Shown: positions 1 to 5,047 of the stretch, one piece after another
How positions within the stretch are numbered: position 1 is the first letter of the stretch
Layout of the letters: the number at the start of each line of letters is the position of its first letter
From: Bacillota bacterium
GTDB taxonomy: Bacteria > Bacillota > Clostridia > Peptostreptococcales > Anaerovoracaceae
Direction of reading: 5' to 3'
Length of the DNA: 11,170 nt
Assembly: GCA_016287035.1 (NCBI GenBank)
Contig: JAEEVI010000145.1
Coordinates: forward strand, 1-11,170
Translations under genes and position numbers: made by a program
Notes under the pieces: model-generated
Databases searched by the model: none
Told to the model about the DNA's origin: nothing
What the model saw: only the letters and a program-made list of their open reading frames with translations

Positions 1-49
1 CCAGCGCGCACGCGACTATCTTCTTTACAGCTCTTGCGTTTATCCTCAC
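1..49 (-). CDS. N-terminus of a probable exported protein (partial, runs off the left edge)
   Basis: A GTG codon at 49-47 opens a stop-free frame to the window edge that reads MRINARAVKKIVACAL. A strong Shine-Dalgarno sequence, AGGAGG, lies 7 bases upstream, and this is the main reason for calling a gene. The basic first third (R, R, K, K) followed by the beginning of a hydrophobic run resembles a Sec signal peptide or a first membrane segment, but only 16 codons are visible. The gene follows the CobW-like operon on the same strand, with terminator-like hairpins in between, so it is probably a separate unit. Function cannot be judged. Confidence 0.6.
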   Translation of the reverse strand, partial: MRINARAVKKIVACAL

Positions 50-78
50 GATATCTCCTCCTGAAAAAACACAGATCC

Positions 79-100
79 CGTTCGTTACCCCTGTCGAACG
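79..100 (-). repeat. Inverted repeat in the leader of the left-edge gene
   Basis: CGTTCG at 79-84 and CGAACG at 95-100 are perfect 6-base arms separated by 10 bases. They lie about 17 bases upstream of the AGGAGG ribosome binding site of the partial gene at 49. The repeat could be an operator or a leader hairpin. No convincing -35/-10 pair was found around it. Confidence 0.35.
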
Positions 101-126
101 ATGCATCCCCTACACTGTTACAGACG

Positions 127-150
127 GAAAAACTCCCCGCGCGTTGCGGG
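127..150 (-). terminator. Second, weaker terminator-like hairpin
   Basis: On the minus strand CCCGC-AACGC-GCGGG forms a 5-bp stem with a 5-base loop, followed by GAG and five T residues (132-128). It lies just beyond the stronger terminator at 157-207, so the two may act in tandem. The short stem makes this call modest. Confidence 0.4.
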
Positions 151-156
151 ATATCG

Positions 157-207
157 AAAAAAAGGACCGCGCGGCAGGCGCTTTCTTCGGCAGCCCGCGG
201 CGCGCGG
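157..207 (-). terminator. Rho-independent terminator of the CobW-like operon
   Basis: Read on the minus strand, CCGCGCG (207-201) pairs with CGCGCGG (173-167), and inside it GCGGGC pairs with GCCTGC. The result is a 13-bp stem with a 2-base bulge and a 13-base loop, then TCC and seven T residues (163-157). It starts about 20 bases after the stop codon of the CobW-DUF1980 gene. Confidence 0.8.
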
Positions 208-226
208 CTCTTATACTCCTGCGTTG

Positions 227-1192
227 TCAATAGAACGTAGCGAGGGCGCCCTCCCCGGGCACCTCTCCGGGCTCGATCCCGATGACCTCCAGGACCGGTC
301 CCTCGGAGCCGCCGTACGCCGGGCTCGCCTTTATGTGTATCCTTGCCGTCACGACGAACCATCCGCGAGGCTCGGGTTTTTTTGATCCGGCAAGACCGCC
401 GCTCCACTCGCACGCGAGGCCCGCCATGCGTATGTCGGCCTCGCAGCACGTCATCAGCGGCCTTCCCACGACGAACACGTTCTCCGGCAGCCGCGACGAA
501 TCCGCCGCGAGCGCGCCGAACCTGACGGTCTTCCCCTCGTATCCGGCCATCTCCTCGTCCAGGTCCCTGTACCAGAGCGCGTAATCCTTGTCCGCGATCT
601 CTATGACCGGGGCGTCCTTGTCAAAAGGCAGCGGATCCTCGATATCGTCGCGCTCCGTCCTTCCGTCCCCGTACTCGTAGAGGATCTCCGCCCTGCGCGA
701 GGCGGCGCGGACCACCTTGTGCAGCTCCATGCGGTCGAGCTTGTCGCTGAACCTGTTGAAGACCACCGTGTCGCAGGTCTTCAGCTTGTCGTACGTCTGC
801 TGGCGCATGTTCGCGTTGTACGTCAGGAACGTGTTCGCGTCGGCGAAGAAGAATTCCTGATAGACGATCCAGCCTTCCGGCATCGCCGCGAACAGCTTGT
901 CCAGCGGCCACATGCCGTTGTACTCGATGATCACCTTTTCGGCGTCGGTGCGGCGCTGGTGAGTCTCGAACTTATAGAGGGCCACGTCCTCCTCGGACTC
1001 GACGTTCTTAATAACGACGTTGTCGAACGAAAACCGCGAAGGGTCGTACTCCTCGAGCCCCTCCTCGCACAGCAGCAGCAGCGTCCGCTCGCCGTCGTTG
1101 AAACCGCTGTCCTCGAGGATCTCCTGTATGAATTTCGTCTTTCCCGCCTCGAGAAAACCCGTGAACAGGTAGACGGGCACTTCCTGCGGCAT
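227..1192 (-). CDS. CobW-like P-loop protein with a C-terminal DUF1980/TIGR03943-like domain
   Basis: Probably a cytoplasmic metal-handling nucleotide-binding protein of 321 residues. A Walker A motif, GFLEAGKT, is at residues 12-19. A Walker B-like VIIEYNG is at 87-93 and an FNRFSD stretch near 145-150 stands where NKxD is expected. The CxCC metal motif of the COG0523 family is missing; a single Cys lies in LLLLCEEG near 42. From about residue 215 the protein no longer looks like CobW. GKTVRFGAL, then FVVGRPLMTCCEAD (240-253) with a CC pair, then WFVVTARIHI near 278 match my recollection of the C-terminal domain of B. subtilis YcgQ. The start ATG directly abuts the TAG stop of the upstream CobW gene, so the two are surely co-transcribed and probably translationally coupled. 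The usual partner permease (YcgR/COG0701) is not in view. The P-loop call is firm; the C-terminal assignment is from memory of the family. Confidence 0.8.
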   Translation of the reverse strand: MPQEVPVYLFTGFLEAGKTKFIQEILEDSGFNDGERTLLLLCEEGLEEYDPSRFSFDNVVIKNVESEEDVALYKFETHQRRTDAEKVIIEYNGMWPLDKLFAAMPEGWIVYQEFFFADANTFLTYNANMRQQTYDKLKTCDTVVFNRFSDKLDRMELHKVVRAASRRAEILYEYGDGRTERDDIEDPLPFDKDAPVIEIADKDYALWYRDLDEEMAGYEGKTVRFGALAADSSRLPENVFVVGRPLMTCCEADIRMAGLACEWSGGLAGSKKPEPRGWFVVTARIHIKASPAYGGSEGPVLEVIGIEPGEVPGEGALATFY

Positions 1193-2266
1193 CTACTTCA
1201 CCCCGAAAAGATCCTTTACCGCGTCTTCCTTCAGCTCCGCGCCGATGACGCAGAGGACTCCCGTCGTGGCGGCCGCGCCGTCGCGCACGTCCTGCTCGCC
1301 GGGCGTGAAGTCGAAGTGCAGCCAGCCGCCGCGCGTGTTCTCGACTATGCCCTTCGCGCGCAGCACCATGCCGTACTTTTCCGTATCGTCGAGCGCCTTG
1401 AGGATCTCGCGCAGCTCGAGCCTGTCGAAGCGCTTCGCGGTCTGTATGCCGAGGCTCGTGAAGACCTCGTCCGCGTCGTGCTCTCCCTCGTGATGATGGT
1501 GGTGGTGATGGTGATGGCCGTGCTCGTCGTGGTGATGCCCGTGTTCCTCGTGGTGATGCCCGTGCTCCTCGTGATGATGCCCGTGCTCTTCTTCTTCGTC
1601 GTCGTCATCGTCGTCCTCCTCGGCCTCGCGAACGTGCTGCTCGATGAGGGCCTTGAGCGTCTCGGACAGCTCGTCGCGCCCGTCGACCGCGGCGAGTATC
1701 TGCTCGCCGGTGAGCTCCTCCCACGGAGCGGTAAGGATGACGGCGTGCTGATTGTGCTCGCGCAGCAGATCCACGGCCTCCTGCACCTTGTAGCCCGGCA
1801 CGATGCCCGTGCGGCTGAGCACTATGCAGTGTGCCGTCTCGACCTGGTCGTTGAAGAATTCGCCGAAGTTCTTGAGATAGAGCTTGCACTTTCCGGCGTC
1901 TACTACGGTGGTGAGCCCGCCGAGCTCGAGCTGGTCGGAGCCGGTAGCCATTACGGCCGCCGCGACCTCGGAGAGCTTGCCTACGCCCGAAGGCTCTATG
2001 ATTATCCTGTCGGGAGCGTAATCCGCGACGACGAGCTTGAGCGCTTCCTTGAAATCTCCTGTAAGGCTGCAGCAAATGCAGCCGGAATTCATCTCGCGCA
2101 CCTCGACGCCGGCGTCCTTGAGGAAGCCTCCGTCGATGCCGATCTCGCCGAACTCGTTCTCGATGATGACCGTCTTCTGGCCCTTGTATGCTTCGCTGAC
2201 CAGCTTTTTGATGAGCGTGGTCTTGCCGGCGCCCAGGAAACCGGAATAAATATCGATCTTTGTCAT
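1193..2266 (-). CDS. CobW/COG0523-family GTPase with His-rich loop (putative metallochaperone)
   Basis: A 357-residue member of the CobW/P47K (COG0523) family, GTPases that deliver Zn, Co, Ni or similar metals to client proteins. Walker A GFLGAGKT is at residues 9-16, ENEFGEIGIDGG at 36-47, the metal-binding CICC at 63-66, and the Walker B/switch region IIIEPSGVGKL at 88-98. The base-recognition NKxD motif is replaced by SRTG at 151-154. An acidic run (216-227) leads into four units of H-G-H-H-H plus two acidic residues, then nine His in a row, ending near 263. The CobW C-terminal domain follows (about 268-357, with RAKGIVEN and WLHFDF). The start is set at ATG 2266, because AAAGGAG lies 8 bases upstream. 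An in-frame GTG at 2275 overlaps that site and would be 3 codons longer. Metal identity is unknown; the His-rich loop fits Zn, Ni or Co. Confidence 0.9.
   Translation of the reverse strand: MTKIDIYSGFLGAGKTTLIKKLVSEAYKGQKTVIIENEFGEIGIDGGFLKDAGVEVREMNSGCICCSLTGDFKEALKLVVADYAPDRIIIEPSGVGKLSEVAAAVMATGSDQLELGGLTTVVDAGKCKLYLKNFGEFFNDQVETAHCIVLSRTGIVPGYKVQEAVDLLREHNQHAVILTAPWEELTGEQILAAVDGRDELSETLKALIEQHVREAEEDDDDDDEEEEHGHHHEEHGHHHEEHGHHHDEHGHHHHHHHHHEGEHDADEVFTSLGIQTAKRFDRLELREILKALDDTEKYGMVLRAKGIVENTRGGWLHFDFTPGEQDVRDGAAATTGVLCVIGAELKEDAVKDLFGVK
1478..1621 (-). repeat. In-frame tandem repeat coding for the acidic and His-rich loop
   Basis: This low-complexity DNA codes for residues 216-263 of the CobW-family protein. 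The four 7-residue units starting at residues 228, 235, 242 and 249 correspond to a 21-bp period. The repeat is followed by nine consecutive His codons. Such DNA is prone to slippage, so length differences between strains would be expected. Confidence 0.85.
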
Positions 2267-2281
2267 ATGATGCACTCCTTT

Positions 2282-2301
2282 CGGTAAGTAGCCTTTTACC
2301 G
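2282..2301 (-). promoter_or_regulatory. Putative operator over the start site of the CobW-like operon
   Basis: CGGTAA (2282-2287) and TTACCG (2296-2301) are perfect 6-bp arms separated by 8 bases. They sit immediately downstream of the predicted -10 box and overlap the expected transcription start. This is a classical repressor position. The repeat could also be a small RNA hairpin at the extreme 5' end. The regulator is unknown; a metal-responsive repressor such as Zur would make sense, but the site was not matched to a Zur consensus. Confidence 0.45.
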
Positions 2302-2305
2302 GAAT

Positions 2306-2335
2306 ATTGTATCACTTAATGGCGCCGGCGGACAA
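2306..2335 (-). promoter_or_regulatory. Sigma-A-type promoter of the CobW-like operon
   Basis: On the minus strand the -35 box is TTGTCC (2335-2330) and the -10 box is TACAAT (2311-2306), with an 18-base spacer. The predicted start near 2299 gives a leader of about 33 bases that contains the AAAGGAG ribosome binding site (2281-2275). Confidence 0.65.
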
Positions 2336-2361
2336 TTATTTCGGGAGCGCGCGGCCCGGAT

Positions 2362-2390
2362 TTGCCAGATGCCCCGCGCGATGTTATTAT
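2362..2390 (+). promoter_or_regulatory. Sigma-A-type promoter of the nitroreductase operon
   Basis: TTGCCA (2362-2367) and TATTAT (2385-2390) are separated by exactly 17 bases. Transcription should start near 2397. This promoter diverges from the CobW promoter; the two -35 boxes are about 26 bases apart. Confidence 0.65.
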
Positions 2391-2412
2391 TCATTATGAC
2401 AGCTGACAACAT

Positions 2413-2429
2413 ATTCAAACGTTTTGAAT
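2413..2429 (+). promoter_or_regulatory. 17-bp palindrome, putative operator of the nitroreductase operon
   Basis: ATTCAAA and TTTGAAT are perfect 7-base arms around a CGT centre. The palindrome lies downstream of the predicted start site and ends about 8 bases before the ribosome binding site. It is strikingly AT-rich for this GC-rich DNA. The geometry fits a dimeric repressor (MarR, HxlR or TetR type), but no such regulator is encoded in the window. Confidence 0.5.
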
Positions 2430-2450
2430 GGAAATAGAGAGGACACAGCC

Positions 2451-2984
2451 ATGGAATTCAACAAACTCCTGATCGAGCGGAGATCGGTCCGCAAATTCGA
2501 CGCTTCAAAGACGGTCACGGAAGACCAGATCCGCGAGATGATCGACGCGGCGAGGTTCGCTCCGAGCTGGAAGAACGATCAGCCCGCGAGGTACTACGCG
2601 GTATGCTCGCCCGAAAAGCTCGCGGAGATCGCCGAAGGCGGCATCACTCCGAACAACATCCACAAGATACCGGGAACGGTCATGCTCGTGCAGACGTTCG
2701 TAAAGGGCACGTCCGGCTTCAACAACGGCGTCGCCGACAACAGGTGCGGCGACCTCTGGGGCGCCTACGACCTCGGGCTGTCGACCGCGTACCTGATCCT
2801 TAAGGCGAAGGACCTCGGGCTCGACACGCTGATCATGGGCATGCGCAACGGAGATTTCCTGCGCGAAGCTCTGCAGATCCCCGAAAACGAGGAACTGATG
2901 GCGGTGATAGCGGTCGGCTACAAGGACGAGGAGCCGGCTCTGCGTCCGAGAAAGCCCGCGGACGAGATCGTTAAGTTTTTTTGA
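2451..2984 (+). CDS. Nitroreductase-family FMN-dependent oxidoreductase
   Basis: A 177-residue nitroreductase-fold flavoprotein, a family that reduces nitro compounds, quinones or other substrates with NAD(P)H through FMN. The N-terminal FMN-phosphate signature ERRSVRKF is at residues 9-16 and APSWKNDQPARYY at 38-49. The C-terminal FMN-contact region LGLDTLIMGMRN is at 122-133 and AVIAVGYKDEEP at 151-162. The usual aromatic residue after QP is replaced by Ala-Arg. At 177 residues it is at the short end of the family, as in many clostridial members. ATG 2451 is chosen because GAGAGGA lies 7 bases upstream; an in-frame TTG at 2424 lies inside the palindrome and has no such site. The physiological substrate is unknown. 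It is co-transcribed with the HAD hydrolase that follows one base later. Confidence 0.9.
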   Translation: MEFNKLLIERRSVRKFDASKTVTEDQIREMIDAARFAPSWKNDQPARYYAVCSPEKLAEIAEGGITPNNIHKIPGTVMLVQTFVKGTSGFNNGVADNRCGDLWGAYDLGLSTAYLILKAKDLGLDTLIMGMRNGDFLREALQIPENEELMAVIAVGYKDEEPALRPRKPADEIVKFF

Positions 2985-2985
2985 C

Positions 2986-3570
2986 GTGGAGCGCGATCCG
3001 AAGACCGTTCAGCTGCATATATTCGACGTCGACGGCACCATACTCGACTCCATGCCGATGTGGCGGGGGCTTCCTTTGGAATACCTCGCGCTGAAGGGAA
3101 AGACCGGGCCCAAAGATCTGCACATAACGCTCTCTAAGTTCACGATGGATGTCGCCGCGGAGTACCTGCGGGCCAATTTCGGGCTGAGCGAGAGCGCCGT
3201 GCAGATACAGCGCGAGATAACGGAGCTGATAGCCCGCAGGTACGCCGATGACATCGGCCCCCTGGAGCCCGGCTTCGGCATGGTGAAGGAGCTCCGGGGC
3301 CGCGGCGCCCGCGTCGTCGCCCTTTCCACCTCGGACAAGGGCTGCATCGCCAGCGCCTTCGCGCGGCTCGGCATACTCGGCTGCTTCGAGGATATCTATA
3401 CCGCCGCCGACTTCGGGCTGCCCAAGAGCGACCCCGAGATATTCCGGCTCGCCTGCCGCCGCTGCGGCGTCGCGCCGGAAAACGCGGTCGTCTACGAGGA
3501 CTCGCCCTACGCCATGGAGGCCGCGGCCGCGGCAGGCTGCGCCGTCGTCGACGTCAGAGCGCTTCCCTGA
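2986..3570 (+). CDS. HAD-superfamily hydrolase (subfamily IA, phosphatase or phosphomutase-like)
   Basis: A 194-residue cytoplasmic HAD hydrolase. Motif I is FDVDGTILDS at residues 13-22, with nucleophile D14 and acid/base D16. Motif II is LSTS at 113-116, motif III is K147 in LPKSDPEIF, and motif IV is VYEDSPYAMEAAAAAG at 169-184. A helical C1 cap lies between about residues 22 and 95. This arrangement is typical of the beta-phosphoglucomutase and phosphoglycolate phosphatase group. The substrate cannot be told from sequence. The GTG start at 2986 is one base after the nitroreductase TGA (2982-2984) and no convincing Shine-Dalgarno precedes it, so translation probably depends on re-initiation. 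No alternative upstream start is possible in this frame without overlapping the nitroreductase. Confidence 0.88.
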   Translation: MERDPKTVQLHIFDVDGTILDSMPMWRGLPLEYLALKGKTGPKDLHITLSKFTMDVAAEYLRANFGLSESAVQIQREITELIARRYADDIGPLEPGFGMVKELRGRGARVVALSTSDKGCIASAFARLGILGCFEDIYTAADFGLPKSDPEIFRLACRRCGVAPENAVVYEDSPYAMEAAAAAGCAVVDVRALP

Positions 3571-3652
3571 GGCGCCGCCCGCGCGCTTCCTCGAAACGCT
3601 CCGGGACAGCTTTTTGGTCACTGAAAACGCGCGAACAGTCAAAAAAGTATAC

Positions 3653-3699
3653 AAAAAAAGGATCGGCAGGCGCTGTTTTCGCAGCTCCTGCCGTTTTTT
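3653..3699. terminator. Bidirectional rho-independent terminator between HAD and icd
   Basis: GGCAGG (3665-3670) pairs with CCTGCC (3687-3692). After one C-T mismatch, GCTG pairs with CAGC around a six-base loop. Six T residues follow on the plus strand (3694-3699). Seven A residues precede it (3653-3659), giving a T run for minus-strand transcripts. It can therefore stop both the nitroreductase-HAD operon and the citrate operon. Confidence 0.85.
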
Positions 3700-3727
3700 C
3701 CTTATAATACGCGCGTTTTTCGGGCGC

Positions 3728-3751
3728 GCCCGGCGCCGCCGGGCTTATTTT
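3728..3751 (+). terminator. Second GC-rich hairpin, terminator-like on the plus strand
   Basis: GCCCGGC (3728-3734) pairs with GCCGGGC (3738-3744) around a 3-base loop, followed by TTATTTT. It may back up the terminator just upstream. On the minus strand it has no T run. Confidence 0.4.
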
Positions 3752-3832
3752 CGCGCGCCGATCAGCAAAACATGTACACTGAGACCCGCAATATCCGGCT
3801 TTCGGTGACCAAAATGCTGTCCGCGGCCTTTC

Positions 3833-5044
3833 CTACATCAGCTTCGCCAGCTCGCCGGCTATCGCGTCGAGGAAATCGGAGGTGTTCATCGCGGTCGCGG
3901 AGACGCCTTCGCTGACCATCGCGACGAGGTCCTTCGTCATGCGGCCGGACGAGATCACGTCCAGAGTCGCCTTCTCGAGCTTGTCGCCGAACGCCGCGAG
4001 ATCCGCGAGCCCGTCGAGCTCGCCCCTCTTGCGCAGGGCGCCGGACCACGCGAATATGGTCGCGACGGGGTTCGTGCTCGTCTCCTCGCCCTTGAGATAT
4101 CTGTAGTAGTGGCGCGTCACGGTGCCGTGAGCCGCCTCGTACTCGCACTTGCCGTCCGGGGTCACGAGGACGGACGTCATCATCGCGAGCGAACCGAAGG
4201 CCGTGGAGACCATGTCGCTCATAACGTCGCCGTCGTAGTTCTTGCACGCCCAGATGAGGCCGCCCTCGGAGCGCATTATGCGCGCGACGGCGTCGTCGAT
4301 CAGCGTGTAGAAGTACGTGATGCCGAGCTCCTCGAACTTCGCCTTGTAGTTTTCGAACTCCTCGTCGAAGATCTCCTTGAACCTTCCGTCGTAGACCTTG
4401 GAGATCGTGTCCTTGGCGGAGAACATCAGATCCTGCTTAAGGTCGATCGCGTACGCAAAGCAGGCGCGCGCGAAGTCGCGGATGCTCTTCTCGGTGTTGT
4501 GCTGGCCGAGCCAGATCGCCGGACCGTCGACCTTCTGGACGCTCAGGACCTCTTCCTTTCCGCTCTCGCCCTTAAACACGAGCACGCATTCGCCGGGCTC
4601 GGTGGTCGCCATGTCGACGGCCTTGTAGATGTCGCCGTACGCGTGGCGCGCGATCGTTATCGGCTTCTTCCAGCACTTGACGACCGGCTTTACGGCGTCG
4701 ATCACGATCGGCGTGCGGAACACGGTGCCGCCCATGATCGAGCGGATCGTTCCGTTCGGGGACTTCCACATCTTCTTCAGCTGCGGATACTCCTCCATGC
4801 GCTGCTTGTTCGGCGTTATAGTGGCGCACTTTACTGCCACGCCGTATTTGAGGGTCGCCTCGGCGGACTTGACCGTTATCTCGTCGTCCGTGTCGTTGCG
4901 GGCGAGCAGTCCGAGATCGTAGTATTCGGTCTTCAGATCCACGAACGGCAGTATCAGCTTGTCCTTGATCATCTGCCAGATGATCCTGGTCATCTCGTCG
5001 CCGTCCATCTCGACGAGCGGGGTCGTCATCTTAATCTTATCCAT
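3833..5044 (-). CDS. icd: Isocitrate dehydrogenase, NADP-dependent (eukaryote-like subfamily II)
   Basis: Catalyses oxidative decarboxylation of isocitrate to 2-oxoglutarate in the cytoplasm. The 403-residue length and motifs match the homodimeric NADP enzymes found in eukaryotes and some bacteria rather than the E. coli Icd type. TITPNKQR is at residues 75-82. The isocitrate-binding SPNGTIRSIMGG (95-106), R110 and R133 (in ARHAYGD) are present. K211 is the catalytic lysine position, and the metal-binding Asp residues are in LIDD (248-251) and YDGDVMSD (270-277). GTVTRHY (307-313) carries the Arg-His pair that recognises the 2'-phosphate of NADP. It is the last gene of the operon: its ATG lies 3 bases after the aconitase stop, and the ribosome binding site AGAGGAG is formed by the last aconitase codons. 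The stop is only 10 bases from the inverted-repeat unit that holds the operon's terminator. Confidence 0.96.
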   Translation of the reverse strand: MDKIKMTTPLVEMDGDEMTRIIWQMIKDKLILPFVDLKTEYYDLGLLARNDTDDEITVKSAEATLKYGVAVKCATITPNKQRMEEYPQLKKMWKSPNGTIRSIMGGTVFRTPIVIDAVKPVVKCWKKPITIARHAYGDIYKAVDMATTEPGECVLVFKGESGKEEVLSVQKVDGPAIWLGQHNTEKSIRDFARACFAYAIDLKQDLMFSAKDTISKVYDGRFKEIFDEEFENYKAKFEELGITYFYTLIDDAVARIMRSEGGLIWACKNYDGDVMSDMVSTAFGSLAMMTSVLVTPDGKCEYEAAHGTVTRHYYRYLKGEETSTNPVATIFAWSGALRKRGELDGLADLAAFGDKLEKATLDVISSGRMTKDLVAMVSEGVSATAMNTSDFLDAIAGELAKLM

Positions 5045-5047
5045 GTG

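Larger units (their letters stand above)
3604..3822. repeat. 219-bp unit bounded by 23-bp imperfect inverted repeats (possible MITE)
   Basis: The left arm (3604-3626) begins GGACAGC and contains TTTTGGTCAC then GAAA. The right arm (3800-3822), read on the minus strand, is the same except for two substitutions in 23 positions. A second shared block follows at the same distance in both arms: AGTATACA at 3646-3653 and, inverted, AGTGTACA at 3780-3773. The unit fills nearly all of the gap between the convergent HAD and icd genes. It contains a bidirectional terminator and another hairpin but no credible gene. No clear target-site duplication flanks it, so a mobile origin is unproven. Confidence 0.5.

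Noticed and set aside
1478..1621. Repetitive GTG/ATG-rich stretch considered as a CRISPR-like or regulatory repeat
   Set aside because: The periodicity is fully explained by in-frame His and acidic codons of the CobW protein. There are no unique spacers.
2264..2275. GTG 2275 as start of the CobW-family gene
   Set aside because: It overlaps the AAAGGAG ribosome binding site, while ATG 2266 has ideal spacing of 8 bases.
719..2287. Long plus-strand open frame of 522 codons opposite both CobW genes
   Set aside because: It is antisense to two genes with clear P-loop and metal motifs. Its translation is low-complexity, rich in Val, Leu and Arg, which is typical of a mirror frame in GC-rich DNA, and it has no ribosome binding site.
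3703..3708. Perfect TATAAT just after the terminator
   Set aside because: The bases at the -35 distance (CGCAGC) do not fit, and no gene lies downstream on the plus strand. The minus-strand reading also lacks a -35 box.
3614..3808. 64-codon open frame inside the inverted-repeat unit
   Set aside because: It spans the terminator hairpin and is mostly Arg and Phe from GC-rich and T-rich tracts. It has no ribosome binding site and no resemblance to a transposase.
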